From positions 78,026-142,025 of the forward strand of contig CAMDAH010000005.1 of the NCBI GenBank assembly GCA_945888625.1: a stretch of 64,000 nucleotides of DNA. Direction: 5' to 3'. This document shows positions 33,944 to 43,042 of this stretch, piece after piece. Position numbers and translations under genes: made by a program. Each line of letters opens with the position of its first letter. Position 1 is the stretch's first letter. Under the pieces are notes generated by a model, which did not search any database, was not told the DNA's origin, and saw only the letters and a program-made list of their open reading frames with translations. The stretch comes from Chryseobacterium gleum. Its GTDB lineage: Bacteria; Bacteroidota; Bacteroidia; Flavobacteriales_D; Crocinitomicaceae.

Positions 33944-35785
33944 ATGAAATCAGGTGTTGTACTTTGCCTATTATTAAATTGTTCGATTGTATTCACGCAG
34001 TCAGAATTTTTGATTCCTAAAGATGCGGTTACCGTTTTTAGCATAAACAACTTAAATCTATTGCAAAAAATATCGATGGAAGACCTTGTTAAGTATGAAT
34101 TTATGAGTGAGGTGCACCAAGAACTTTTTGATGGGTCCACCTCAGAAAAAACACTCAAGGATGCGGGGATAGATTTTAAACAACGTTTAAATGTGTTTTA
34201 TGGTAAAAGTGAGGATTATGAACTTACCGGCATAACGTTTGGGATAAGTAACTCAGAACAGCTTTTTGCTGTTTTTGACGATTTTGAAGAACTACAAAGC
34301 AACTACAAAGACGTTAAGATTTACGGATCTTTCTTTAATAACTTAGTGGTCAGAAATAATACCGCTCTACTCATAAGAATTGAGCCATCAAACGAAGAAA
34401 TTGATGCACAAACCGACTCCATTTGGTATTCTCGAGGCAACTTAGACCCTTATGGCTTTGACGAGGAGTTCTTTGACGAGGAAGTATTTGACGAGGAAGT
34501 ATTTAAAGAAGACGACACCTCAGCTGTTGCGGAGTCTGATGACTTTCCAGCAGCCAACGAAAATCCAAACGAAAAAAATTATTTTGAACTACGCGACAGT
34601 GTTCAATTAGAGATGCAACAAAAGTTATTAACTGGATTACTGGATGAATTACTAAATAAAAAGATTAATTTGATTTCAAGTGATACGCGATTTACGGACC
34701 AACTAACACATCCATGCGAAGGAACTTTCTATTTAGATAACTCTCGCAGCTTAGAACAAACAAACAGCCTTTGGTACTTTCAAGCAGTGATGCCCTCCTT
34801 GTATAAAGACATTAAAGAACTCTACACGGGCAATGTTATCTTAGGAGATTTGTTTTTGAGAGAAAAAACAATTGAGTTTGTTGTAGAGGCAAGGTATGGC
34901 GAAAAATTAGGTTCAATATACCAAGAAATGAATGACGCTAAATTTGATAAACACATACTAAAATACATTCACAAGGCTAATTCGGCTTTTTTCACCTACA
35001 ACATCAACATGCGAAAAGCATATGAGAAGGCATTTGAAGTGATAATGCCCATTCTTTCAACCGAAAAAAACGCTGATATTGCGATGAATGTACTCGCCTT
35101 AGAATTACTCAATGAGCTTGTAAATAAGGATGCACTTTTTGATACATACCGCGGAAGTATGTTTGGTACTTTCAACGGCATAAAGAAAATAAACACAAAA
35201 AAAATCGAATTTTATTACGATGAGGAGACCTTTGAATACGGTGAAAAAGAAACAGAAGCTAGCGAAGACATGCCAATTTTTACCTTGGGATTTTCAACAG
35301 GCAGATCAGACATTCCTGAAATAGTATTGAAAAATTTAGGTAGACTAACGAGTAAATTTGAGAAACATGAAGATTATTGGGTGTTAAAAAATGCGATATT
35401 AGACGCTGCTCCTTTGTATATGATTAATAAAAATGATCTCTTTATCTTTACCAATGATGAAGATTTAGCAATAAATCATCCTAATGGATATGGTGCAAAT
35501 TCACTCCCTAAAAAAATAGCAAATGAATTAAAATCTAAGGGTTCGATCAATGCCTACATCGATGTTGGTGGTACGCTTAACCGATTTCCCAACGACTTAC
35601 TCGATGAAAAGAGAAATGAAATGGTCAACTCTTTAAGAGGCAAATCTGGAAAAATTCACTTAAAATCTTCAGAGACCACCACAGAATCTACCAATTTTAA
35701 CATGACTTACGAATTTCAAGGAGTTGAAAATTCAGGAAAGCATTTATTAGATGTAATTAACACATTGTACCTCTTTTCAAAGTAG
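33944..35785 (+). CDS. Secreted DUF4836-like envelope protein with acidic repeat, second gene of the cassette
   Basis: The 613-residue product has a signal peptide (MKSGVVLCLLLNCSIVFTQ). Its opening FLIPKDAVTVFSINNLNLLQKI and later segment LYMINKNDLFIFTNDEDLAI resemble DUF4836 proteins of Bacteroidota, for which no function is known. Around residues 172-190 a five-residue acidic unit (FDEEV and variants) is repeated three times. The protein shares an outline with the next gene's product: a helix pair, then a paired-strand block with a conserved Gly-hydrophobic segment. The family call is by eye. The gap to the next gene is 4 bases. Confidence 0.6.
   Translation: MKSGVVLCLLLNCSIVFTQSEFLIPKDAVTVFSINNLNLLQKISMEDLVKYEFMSEVHQELFDGSTSEKTLKDAGIDFKQRLNVFYGKSEDYELTGITFGISNSEQLFAVFDDFEELQSNYKDVKIYGSFFNNLVVRNNTALLIRIEPSNEEIDAQTDSIWYSRGNLDPYGFDEEFFDEEVFDEEVFKEDDTSAVAESDDFPAANENPNEKNYFELRDSVQLEMQQKLLTGLLDELLNKKINLISSDTRFTDQLTHPCEGTFYLDNSRSLEQTNSLWYFQAVMPSLYKDIKELYTGNVILGDLFLREKTIEFVVEARYGEKLGSIYQEMNDAKFDKHILKYIHKANSAFFTYNINMRKAYEKAFEVIMPILSTEKNADIAMNVLALELLNELVNKDALFDTYRGSMFGTFNGIKKINTKKIEFYYDEETFEYGEKETEASEDMPIFTLGFSTGRSDIPEIVLKNLGRLTSKFEKHEDYWVLKNAILDAAPLYMINKNDLFIFTNDEDLAINHPNGYGANSLPKKIANELKSKGSINAYIDVGGTLNRFPNDLLDEKRNEMVNSLRGKSGKIHLKSSETTTESTNFNMTYEFQGVENSGKHLLDVINTLYLFSK
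34457..34501 (+). repeat. Three 15-bp tandem repeats in coding sequence
   Basis: The units TTTGACGAGGAGTTC, TTTGACGAGGAAGTA and TTTGACGAGGAAGTA encode FDEEF, FDEEV and FDEEV, followed by a degraded fourth unit. Two copies are identical, so the repeat could change length by slippage without breaking the frame. Confidence 0.85.
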
Positions 35786-35789
35786 AACT

Positions 35790-37121
35790 ATGTTAAAAAA
35801 GTCGCTGATAATTACCGCTTTAGCGCTTGCTCTTGGCCTATTTCTATATTTTAGGCCTTTATTGTTTAACAAAATAATGTCTCCGAGAATTATCGATCGA
35901 TTGCCGGATGCAGAAATTATTGGCAAACTTAACCTGCTTGATTTAGCAAAAGAAACCTCAAATCTTTTGTACTTCTATAAAACCCCTTTCAGAGACTTGA
36001 CTAGCTCTGACTACATGCTGGGGCAGGGAAAAACTTACGGTTTAAACTTACAAAAACCCATTTATATTTTCGGTAATGAAAATGGCGAATGGGGTGCAAT
36101 TATTCAAGTAAATGACGGAGAAAAAGCAAAGCAAGGACTTGAAAAACTCAAACAGAATATAGCCATAATTGACTCATCGAGAAGAAAAACACCGCTTTAT
36201 TTTATGCCAAAATTAAATTTATTCCTTCATTACAGTGAAAATTATATTTTGCTGTACTCTGGAAAGAAAATAAATCAGCTAATTACCCGCGTAAAAAGTG
36301 CGAAATACAAAAGCATTTCAAAATTGTGGAAAAGCTTTATTAATAAACAAACCTTTAAGAATGAAAACCTTGTCGTTTATTCCAATTCCAAAAAACTGAA
36401 AACCCTTGGTATTGACTATGCCCTTTTCGCCCATGATTCCGATTCAAGCGATTTCAACCTTAAATGTTATTTTCACAAACTACAAGGATTCCCTTTTTCC
36501 AATAAAAAAATAGGATTGGGATTTTTAAAACAGAACGAGGAAAAGCGTTCCATTGATTTGCACCTCGACGCGGATAATTTCCGGAATTCAACAAACAATC
36601 CCATAAAAAATTACCTCGTTGAAAAAGGCAAAAAAATAAGTTTTCCTACCCTTTCATTCTTTGCGGCATGGGATGGAATTCTTTCCTTTGTTGAAGGAGG
36701 AAAGCAAAAAATTTCCGAACGTATAGTTGTTTCAGAACTTGACGAAAATTTTAATGTGAGACAAATCGAAAAGTTTAGAAATGTTGAAGTTCCGGGGTAC
36801 TCGTTACTTTTTAATATGAATGAAAAAGGTCCTGGTTTCATTAAAACATTATTACAAAAAGGAATACTCCGACAAGAAGGAAATCAGTATCGTCTATTTT
36901 TCTCCCCACTTCTCAACCTAAAAATAAAGGACAATTACTACTATTTTTACTCTGGTAAAAATTTACCTAAAACGGAAGAAAACGACAAAAACAGCTTACT
37001 TTGGCCCATTAATCAAACCAACTACTTTTTCAAAATAAACGAGATCAACAACAAAGAAATAATAGGAACGGTGCGCATACCGGCAAACAAAATAATAAAG
37101 CAACTGCTTAATCCAAAGTAA
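35790..37121 (+). CDS. Membrane-anchored protein of unknown function, third gene of the cassette
   Basis: The 443-residue product has an N-terminal helix (LIITALALALGLFLYFRPLLF) with a positive C-flank, so it is probably an inner-membrane anchored periplasmic protein. The body, about 30-440, is mixed alpha and beta, rich in Lys and Asn, with segments such as YGLNLQKPIYIFGNENGEWG and FFAAWDGILSFVEGG. No catalytic motif was found. Its layout weakly mirrors the 33944 product, suggesting remote paralogy. It ends 14 bases inside the convergent dus gene. Confidence 0.6.
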   Translation: MLKKSLIITALALALGLFLYFRPLLFNKIMSPRIIDRLPDAEIIGKLNLLDLAKETSNLLYFYKTPFRDLTSSDYMLGQGKTYGLNLQKPIYIFGNENGEWGAIIQVNDGEKAKQGLEKLKQNIAIIDSSRRKTPLYFMPKLNLFLHYSENYILLYSGKKINQLITRVKSAKYKSISKLWKSFINKQTFKNENLVVYSNSKKLKTLGIDYALFAHDSDSSDFNLKCYFHKLQGFPFSNKKIGLGFLKQNEEKRSIDLHLDADNFRNSTNNPIKNYLVEKGKKISFPTLSFFAAWDGILSFVEGGKQKISERIVVSELDENFNVRQIEKFRNVEVPGYSLLFNMNEKGPGFIKTLLQKGILRQEGNQYRLFFSPLLNLKIKDNYYYFYSGKNLPKTEENDKNSLLWPINQTNYFFKINEINNKEIIGTVRIPANKIIKQLLNPK

Positions 37122-38130
37122 TCGGCGAATTATCGGAATTACTATAATAAAACTGCTGCTCATTCGCAGCAATCCAATCTAAGAGCTCGTAAACTTCCTG
37201 TAATTCATTGGACGTAACCAACTTCGTTCGATACTCCTTAAAATGACTTATTCCCTTAAAATAATTTGTATAATGCCTTTTCATTTCTGCAATGGCTAAA
37301 TTTATTCCTTTCCATTCCACACTCATTCGCAAATGATCTTTGGCTGCTTCAACGCGTTGTCCAATTGACGGTGCTGCTAGGTGCTTACCAAACTTAATAA
37401 AATGCTTCACATCATTAAAAAACCAAGGATTTCCAATGCTTGCACGTCCAATCATGATTCCATCGACACCGTAGCGATTTTTGTATTCCACTACTTTTTC
37501 TGGCGAATCTACATCGCCGTTGCCAAAAATGGGAATGAGCATTCGTGGATTGTTTTTCACCTCCCCTATTAAAGTCCAATCTGCCTCCCCTTTGTAGAGT
37601 TGAACGCGTGTGCGTCCATGGATAGAAATTGCCTCAACGCCAACGTCCTGCAACTTTTCAGCTGTACTTACCACAAATTTTGTTTTTTCATCCCAGCCTA
37701 ACCGCGTTTTTACAGTAACGGGCAAGTTGGTAGCCTTAACGATTTCATCTGTCATCCGAATCAACTTTGGAATATCTTGCAACATTCCTGCGCCCGCTCC
37801 CTTACACGTTACTTTTTTAACAGGACAGCCAAAATTAATATCAATAATATCCGGATTTGTTTTTTCAATAATTTTCGTTGCTTCACGCATACTATCGATA
37901 TCGTAACCAAAAATTTGAATGCCTACTGGCCTTTCGTATTCATAGATATCCATTTTTTGTACACTTTTCGCTGCATCGCGAATTAATCCCTCGGAAGAAA
38001 TAAACTCCGTGTACATTAAATCTGCCCCATGTTTTTTACAAAGCGCTCGAAATGGAGGATCACTCACATCCTCCATTGGTGCAAGCAAAAGAGGAAATTC
38101 ACCTAACTCGATATTTCGAATTTTTACCAT
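37108..38130 (-). CDS. dusB: tRNA-dihydrouridine synthase (DusB type)
   Basis: This FMN enzyme reduces uridine to dihydrouridine in tRNA. The 340-residue product opens LGEFPLLLAPMEDVSDPPFRALC, read as LLLAPMEDVSDPPFRALC, and has the catalytic cysteine motif INFGCPVKKVTCKGAGAGML near residues 95-114, VTVKTRLGWD, AISIHGRTRVQLYKG and GVDGIMIGRASIGNPWFF. The C-terminal helical tRNA-binding part is present (EMKRHYTNYFKGI). The start codon directly follows the manC stop with no gap. Confidence 0.93.
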   Translation of the reverse strand: MVKIRNIELGEFPLLLAPMEDVSDPPFRALCKKHGADLMYTEFISSEGLIRDAAKSVQKMDIYEYERPVGIQIFGYDIDSMREATKIIEKTNPDIIDINFGCPVKKVTCKGAGAGMLQDIPKLIRMTDEIVKATNLPVTVKTRLGWDEKTKFVVSTAEKLQDVGVEAISIHGRTRVQLYKGEADWTLIGEVKNNPRMLIPIFGNGDVDSPEKVVEYKNRYGVDGIMIGRASIGNPWFFNDVKHFIKFGKHLAAPSIGQRVEAAKDHLRMSVEWKGINLAIAEMKRHYTNYFKGISHFKEYRTKLVTSNELQEVYELLDWIAANEQQFYYSNSDNSPITLD

Positions 38131-39219
38131 TTATGATTGCGCTAATTGGGATGAAACAGCCTCTATTTCTTTCAAATAAGCTTTTAAATTTTGCTCATTT
38201 TCTTTCTTTAATACCAGCAACATGTTATTCGACTCTACCACAATAGTGTTTTCAAGGCCGTCTAACACAACTAATTTATCATCCGGAACATGAACCAAAC
38301 AGTTCGTGGTATTAAACACAAAAACTTTTGACCCTACGATAGCATTAGCATTCTTGTCCTTAGCAATATGATCCGTTAAGCTACTCCATGTCCCAAGATC
38401 ACTCCAATCAAAATCAGCGAGAACCACAGCTATATTTTTTGCTTGTTCTAGAATGGCAAAATCGATTGAAATATCTTCACAAACATCAAAAGCAATTCGA
38501 ACAGCGTTCGGCTCTTTCTCCGTACCATAAACAGTTAAATCACTTACAAACAATTGATACAAATCGGGGCGATATAAGTTGATTGCACTTAAAATTACAC
38601 TGGCCTTCCAAATAAATATTCCTGCGTTCCAATAATAGTTCCCGGACGCTACAAATGTTTTTGCGAGTTCTAGACTGGGTTTTTCCTGAAATTTAATGAC
38701 CTTATTTACACTTCCCGGACTTCTGCTATCCACCTGAGCAAATTCAATGTAGCCAAAACCCGTATCCGGACGAGTAGGAAAAATTCCAAGTGTTACTATT
38801 TTATCTTCCTGAGTCGCTGTGTCAATTGAAATTTGAATCAATTCCTGAAAACGTTTTGTATCCAAAATCAAATGGTCAGAAGGCGTTATAACCAATACAG
38901 CGTCTTTATTATTTGCCAATATTTTAGCAGATGCATAAGCAATACAAGGAGCCGTATTTTTCCGTTGAGGCTCGCATACCACTTGATCTGCTTGTATTTC
39001 TGGAAGCTGCTCCAATACTAAGTCAAGGTAACTCTCATTGGTTAAAATGTATATTTTATCGTTTGCTGAAATTTTCTGCATACGCTCAAAAGTCAGCCTC
39101 AGCAGCGACTTACCGATTCCAAGTACATCTAAAAATTGCTTGGGATATTGCGCAGTAGATTTTGGCCAAAAGCGACTTCCTACGCCGCCCGCCATAATTA
39201 AAGAATAATTATTCTCCAT
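38131..39219 (-). CDS. manC: Mannose-1-phosphate guanylyltransferase
   Basis: It makes GDP-mannose from mannose-1-phosphate and GTP for surface polysaccharides. The 362-residue product has the nucleotidyltransferase signature MAGGVGSRFWPKS with PKQF at residues 10-29, CEPQRKNTAPCIAYA, VITPSDHLI, FGYIEFAQ and EKPSLELAKTFV, and a C-terminal left-handed helix region (NCLVHVPDDKLVVLDGLENT, part). It lacks the isomerase (ManA) domain of bifunctional enzymes. The start overlaps the stop of the SprT-like gene by 11 bases, and dusB follows at once. Confidence 0.93.
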   Translation of the reverse strand: MENNYSLIMAGGVGSRFWPKSTAQYPKQFLDVLGIGKSLLRLTFERMQKISANDKIYILTNESYLDLVLEQLPEIQADQVVCEPQRKNTAPCIAYASAKILANNKDAVLVITPSDHLILDTKRFQELIQISIDTATQEDKIVTLGIFPTRPDTGFGYIEFAQVDSRSPGSVNKVIKFQEKPSLELAKTFVASGNYYWNAGIFIWKASVILSAINLYRPDLYQLFVSDLTVYGTEKEPNAVRIAFDVCEDISIDFAILEQAKNIAVVLADFDWSDLGTWSSLTDHIAKDKNANAIVGSKVFVFNTTNCLVHVPDDKLVVLDGLENTIVVESNNMLLVLKKENEQNLKAYLKEIEAVSSQLAQS

Positions 39220-39835
39220 TGGTTTGAATTTTATTGATTACAGCCATTGCGTGAACAAGGAACATTTTACCACTTGAAATCTCTTGACATTCATACCTCG
39301 TTCGCCTTTTGCTTAATTTAACAAAATTACGATTGTTTAAGGAAAAGTTAGTGTTTTTAGGAATTTCCTCTAGTCTTAATGCCGTTGTGGGCGCATTATA
39401 ACGATACAACACCCTACTTAAATTTATATCTGAACAAGAAGAGGCCTTGGTATTTACCATCGAAGCCAACAAAGCCGACTCAATATCCTTGGGTAAATCG
39501 CCGCTATTAATAACAGGTAAAAGTAATAACCTGAAGGCGGTTTTCCATTCTATGCCGTGCGGTAAAACTTTGTTGCCATACTTTTGGTAAGTGTGATAAT
39601 GGGCAAATTCATGCAAGGACGTAACCAAAAAAGAAAATGGATTTAAATCAGCGTTAACCGTTATAATTGGCAATTTGAGTGAATCACCTGTTCTAAAATC
39701 CCCCAGTTTTGTTTTTCTGCTTTTTACCACTTTGAAACGCACTTTTGATTCTAGTAAAAGATCCGCCAACATCGCCGAAAAAGCCAAGGGAACGTACTTA
39801 TCAAATACCTTAATGAATTGGTCTCGCTTAGTCAT
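39209..39835 (-). CDS. SprT-like zinc metallopeptidase
   Basis: The 208-residue SprT-domain protein carries the zinc motif HEFAHYHTYQKYG near residues 90-102, with the next expected ligand His in PHGIEWK at about 108. The C-terminal zinc-ribbon-like segment seen in some members is reduced here to RRTRYECQEISSG with a single Cys. In eukaryotes such proteases clear DNA-protein cross-links; the bacterial role is less certain. It is the first gene of the unit with manC and dusB. A degenerate promoter element (TAACTTTA) lies upstream near 39852-39859. Confidence 0.8.
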   Translation of the reverse strand: MTKRDQFIKVFDKYVPLAFSAMLADLLLESKVRFKVVKSRKTKLGDFRTGDSLKLPIITVNADLNPFSFLVTSLHEFAHYHTYQKYGNKVLPHGIEWKTAFRLLLLPVINSGDLPKDIESALLASMVNTKASSCSDINLSRVLYRYNAPTTALRLEEIPKNTNFSLNNRNFVKLSKRRTRYECQEISSGKMFLVHAMAVINKIQTNGE

Positions 39836-39902
39836 TCGTAGAATATCTATGTAAAGTTAAACACAACTTTATACTGTTTTAATTAAGCTGTAAATTTATC
39901 CT

Positions 39903-39910
39903 TAATTTAG
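39903..39910 (+). promoter_or_regulatory. Possible -7 element just before mlaE
   Basis: TAATTTAG differs from TAnnTTTG at one position and ends 4 bases before the ATG at 39915. If real, the mlaEF message is leaderless. Confidence 0.3.
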
Positions 39911-39914
39911 CACA

Positions 39915-40655
39915 ATGAAATCAATAGCATCAATAGGAAAGTATTTTTTAATGCTTCGAAGTGTATTTAAAAAGCCAAAAAAATGGTCAATTTTTTGGGT
40001 TAGCTTATTGAATGAAATTCAATTAATCGGTGTTAACTCAATTCCTATTGTTATTCTGATGTCGGCATTTATGGGTGGCGTAATCTCCCTGCAAACTGCC
40101 TCCAACATGGATAGCCCACTTTTACCGGCCTACACGGTAGGGTACATCACCCAATCGAGTACTATTCTGGAATTTTCTCCAACCATAATTTCACTCATAC
40201 TCGCCGGAAAAATAGGATCAAACGTTGCCTCTGAAATTGGCACGATGCGCATAACTGAACAAATTGACGCTTTGGAAATCATGGGAGTGAATTCCTTGAA
40301 TCACTTGATTTTCCCGAAAATAATTGCAGCAATCCTCTTTTTTCCTGTATTGGTTGTATTCTCTATGTTCATGAGTTTACTTGGAGGCTACCTCACCCTA
40401 ATTATATCTGGATTAACAAGTACAGAAACTTACGTTATGGGGATTCGCTCATTCTTTGAAGTTGGGAATGTGTATTACGCGCTAACAAAAACAGTGGTTT
40501 TTGGATTTTTAATCGTTTCTGTATCCTCCTTTTTTGGTTACTATGTGAAAGGTGGCGCATTAGATGTTGGTCACACGTCGACAAAAGCCGTTGTAGCGAG
40601 TAGCATTTCCATTTTAATTGCGAATTTCTTATTGACACAAATGATTTTATTGTAA
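39915..40655 (+). CDS. mlaE: MlaE-family ABC transporter permease
   Basis: The 246-residue permease belongs to the system that moves phospholipids between the inner and outer membranes. It has about five helices and the family core ISLQTASNMDSPLLPAYTVG, EFSPTIISLILAGKIGSNVASEIGTMRITEQIDAL, given as IISLILAGKIGSNVASEIG, and a final SSISILIANFLLTQMILL. The last base of its stop is shared with the ATG of the ATPase gene. No MlaD/MCE or MlaB gene is visible here. Confidence 0.9.
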   Translation: MKSIASIGKYFLMLRSVFKKPKKWSIFWVSLLNEIQLIGVNSIPIVILMSAFMGGVISLQTASNMDSPLLPAYTVGYITQSSTILEFSPTIISLILAGKIGSNVASEIGTMRITEQIDALEIMGVNSLNHLIFPKIIAAILFFPVLVVFSMFMSLLGGYLTLIISGLTSTETYVMGIRSFFEVGNVYYALTKTVVFGFLIVSVSSFFGYYVKGGALDVGHTSTKAVVASSISILIANFLLTQMILL

Positions 40656-41419
40656 TGATAGAGGTAAAAAACATCAATAAATCATTCAAAGAACAGCAGG
40701 TTCTTTTTGACATATCTTCCCAATTTGTACAAGGAAAGGTCAATCTGATAATTGGCCAATCAGGACAAGGAAAGTCAGTTTTAGCCAAGTGCATGGTTGG
40801 CTTACACGAAATCGATGCGGGTGAGATTTTATTTAATGGCCAAAACTTTACGGCGATGGACCAAGACGAAAAAGCGTTAATAAGACAACAAGTTGGCATG
40901 CTGTTTCAAGGTGCCGCTCTTTTTGACTCGTTAACCGTCGAACAAAATGTCATGTTTCCACTGTCGATGTTCACCACGATGACTAAAAAAGAAATGCAAA
41001 TACGTGCAGACTTTTGCCTCGAAAGAGTAAATCTTACCGGAAAAAATACCCTTTATCCATCCGAGTGCTCAGGAGGAATGCAAAAAAGAGTCGGCATTGC
41101 ACGAGCTATTTCCATGAATCCTAAATACCTGTTTTGTGATGAACCCAATTCGGGACTAGATCCCATAACAGCAATCCGAATAGACGCACTGATAAAAGAT
41201 ATCACGTATGACTTTGGCATAACAACTGTGGTGATTACCCACGATATGAACAGTGTAATAGAAATTGGCGATCATATCCTTTTTATTTACAAAGGAAAAA
41301 ATTGGTGGGAAGGCGATAAAAATTCCATTTTGCGAACGGATAATAGTGAAGTAAATAGTTTTGTTTACGCATCCGACTTCATGAAAGAAATCAAAGCAAA
41401 CTTGCAAGGAAAAAAATAG
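40655..41419 (+). CDS. mlaF: MlaF-family ABC transporter ATP-binding protein
   Basis: The 254-residue ATPase partners MlaE. The ABC motifs are complete: Walker A IIGQSGQGKSVLAKC near residues 32-46, Q-loop MLFQGAALFDSLTVEQN, signature SGGMQKRVGIARAI, Walker B YLFCDEPNSGLDPITA and the switch His in VVITHDMNSV. It has the typical MlaF N-terminus IEVKNINKSFKEQQVLFDIS. A tRNA-Leu gene follows with its own promoter. Confidence 0.92.
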   Translation: MIEVKNINKSFKEQQVLFDISSQFVQGKVNLIIGQSGQGKSVLAKCMVGLHEIDAGEILFNGQNFTAMDQDEKALIRQQVGMLFQGAALFDSLTVEQNVMFPLSMFTTMTKKEMQIRADFCLERVNLTGKNTLYPSECSGGMQKRVGIARAISMNPKYLFCDEPNSGLDPITAIRIDALIKDITYDFGITTVVITHDMNSVIEIGDHILFIYKGKNWWEGDKNSILRTDNSEVNSFVYASDFMKEIKANLQGKK

Positions 41420-41435
41420 GTTCTCGCTTAAGTTA

Positions 41436-41466
41436 CTTGCGTTTTTTAAAAATAGCACTATCTTTG
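41436..41466 (+). promoter_or_regulatory. Promoter of tRNA-Leu
   Basis: CTTG (41436-41439) and TATCTTTG (41459-41466) are 19 bases apart, fitting the Bacteroidota promoter. The start would be near 41472, leaving a ~60-base 5' leader removed in tRNA maturation. Confidence 0.6.
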
Positions 41467-41531
41467 CTATCCGAAAGAATAAAATAATTTAATTTAACTT
41501 CGACTTAGGTTATTTTTATACTTATTTTATT

Positions 41532-41613
41532 GCGGATGTGGTGAAATTGGTAGACACGCCAGACTTAGGATCTGGTGCCGAGAGGTATGCGGGTTCGAGT
41601 CCCTCCATCCGCA
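41532..41613 (+). tRNA. tRNA-Leu (anticodon UAG)
   Basis: The 82-base tRNA has a 7-bp acceptor stem GCGGATG/CATCCGC and discriminator A. The D arm contains GGTAGACACG, the anticodon stem CCAGA/TCTGG encloses loop CTTAGGA with anticodon TAG (41566-41568), and the T arm holds GGTTCGAGTCC. The variable arm is short, as in many class II tRNAs of this group. The 3' CCA is not encoded. It reads CUN leucine codons. Confidence 0.96.
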
Positions 41614-41621
41614 CAATAATT

Positions 41622-41650
41622 GGCCTCTTCTCACGATAGAGGCCTTTTTT
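41622..41650 (+). terminator. Rho-independent terminator of tRNA-Leu
   Basis: The stem GGCCTCT/AGAGGCC (41622-41628, 41638-41644) with a 9-base loop is followed by six T residues. It stands 24 bases before the trigger factor start, so tig needs its own promoter or readthrough. Confidence 0.9.
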
Positions 41651-41673
41651 ATTTAATGTAAACGAAACCTAAA

Positions 41674-43026
41674 ATGATAGTTGTAAAAGAAAATGTTGAC
41701 GCGTTAAATGCTGATTTAATTGTAAAAATTTCGCGAGAAGATTACGCCAACAAAGTAAAAAATGGCTTAGAGAAATACCGAAAAACAGCAAAAATACCAG
41801 GGTTTAGACCGGGAAATGTTCCCATGGGGATAATTGAAAAACAATATGGAAAAGCCTTATTAGCGGAAGAATTAAATAAATTAGCCAACGAAGGCATCTA
41901 TAATTTTATTACCGAAAATAAAATTGACATCTTAGGAAACCCTATTCCGAAAGAAAACACAGAAACAAAAGGCGATTTCAATGCCCCAAGTGACTTTGAA
42001 TTTACTTTCGAAATTGGGCTCTCCCCTTCCATTGACCTTTCGAAAGCCATGAATGGAAGATACGATTATACCACCATTAAAGTAGATGAAAAAATAATCA
42101 ATCAACAAATTAATGATTTAAGACGGCGTTACGGCAAATTAATATCCTCAGAAATCGCTGGCGACAAAGACATGATTTTAGGTACTTTTCAAGAAATCAA
42201 TGCCGATGGATCACTACGAGCCGAAGGAATTGTAAATTCAACGACCATTTCACTTGAATTTCTTAACAACGCCTCTGTCAGTGAATTGCTTGTGGGAAAA
42301 AAAGTAAATGAAACATTCAAATTAGCTCCATCGCTTGTGGCAAAAGACACAAAAGACTTAGCCAGTTTACTATCCATTTCCGAAGAAGCAGCTAATGAAG
42401 TATCTGAAAATTTTAACTTTACTATCACCGAAATTAAACAAATGGCTATGGCCGATTTGAATGAGGAACTGTACGCCAAACTTTTCCAAGAAGGCGAGGT
42501 GGATTCGGAGGAAACGTTGCGTCTGCGTGTAAAAAAAGACATGGAGCAATTATTTTTAAAGGATGCTGATAAACTATTAACACGCTCTGTTTTCAATTCC
42601 ATTATGGAACAAACGACTGTCGAGTTTCCAGCTGCTTTTTTAAAGCGTTGGATTCGGATGACAAACGAAAAGCCCGTAACAGAGGAAGACATTGATCTCG
42701 AGTTTGATGCGTATCTAAAATCACTAAAATGGCAATTGATTCAAACGAAAATTTTCAAAGACAACAACATCAAATTGGATCAGCAGGAAGTTATTGACCA
42801 CACGAAAAACTTACTGATTGGTAACTACGCTCAATATGGTATTCCCGCACCTGATGATAACGAATTAATGGAAACTGTTATTCGCCTACTTAAAGACAAG
42901 GAACAAGCAAACGGCATTTATGACCAACTTGCAGAGCAAAAGTTAACCGATTTTTTTAAATCAATGGTGAGTCTTGATGCAAAATCCGTTAGCTACGATG
43001 AATTTGTTGAACTGGCGGGAAAATAA
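41674..43026 (+). CDS. tig: Trigger factor
   Basis: This ribosome-bound chaperone meets nascent chains. The 450-residue product has the N-terminal ribosome-binding domain with the loop signature GFRPGNVPMG (residues 44-53; the E. coli form is GFRxGKVP), a middle part about 150-240 with a degenerate PPIase fold, and a C-terminal helical cradle. Divergent domain 2 is usual in Bacteroidota. The PPIase activity is doubtful. It stands alone after the tRNA terminator. Confidence 0.92.
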   Translation: MIVVKENVDALNADLIVKISREDYANKVKNGLEKYRKTAKIPGFRPGNVPMGIIEKQYGKALLAEELNKLANEGIYNFITENKIDILGNPIPKENTETKGDFNAPSDFEFTFEIGLSPSIDLSKAMNGRYDYTTIKVDEKIINQQINDLRRRYGKLISSEIAGDKDMILGTFQEINADGSLRAEGIVNSTTISLEFLNNASVSELLVGKKVNETFKLAPSLVAKDTKDLASLLSISEEAANEVSENFNFTITEIKQMAMADLNEELYAKLFQEGEVDSEETLRLRVKKDMEQLFLKDADKLLTRSVFNSIMEQTTVEFPAAFLKRWIRMTNEKPVTEEDIDLEFDAYLKSLKWQLIQTKIFKDNNIKLDQQEVIDHTKNLLIGNYAQYGIPAPDDNELMETVIRLLKDKEQANGIYDQLAEQKLTDFFKSMVSLDAKSVSYDEFVELAGK

Positions 43027-43042
43027 GCGGACTACTACTTGT

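Noticed and set aside
40435..40899. 154-codon open frame antisense to mlaE/mlaF
   Set aside because: It has no recognisable motif and both real genes on the plus strand are certain.
42189..42692. 167-codon open frame antisense to trigger factor
   Set aside because: Ser/Val-biased composition typical of antisense reading of a charged coding sequence; tig is certain.
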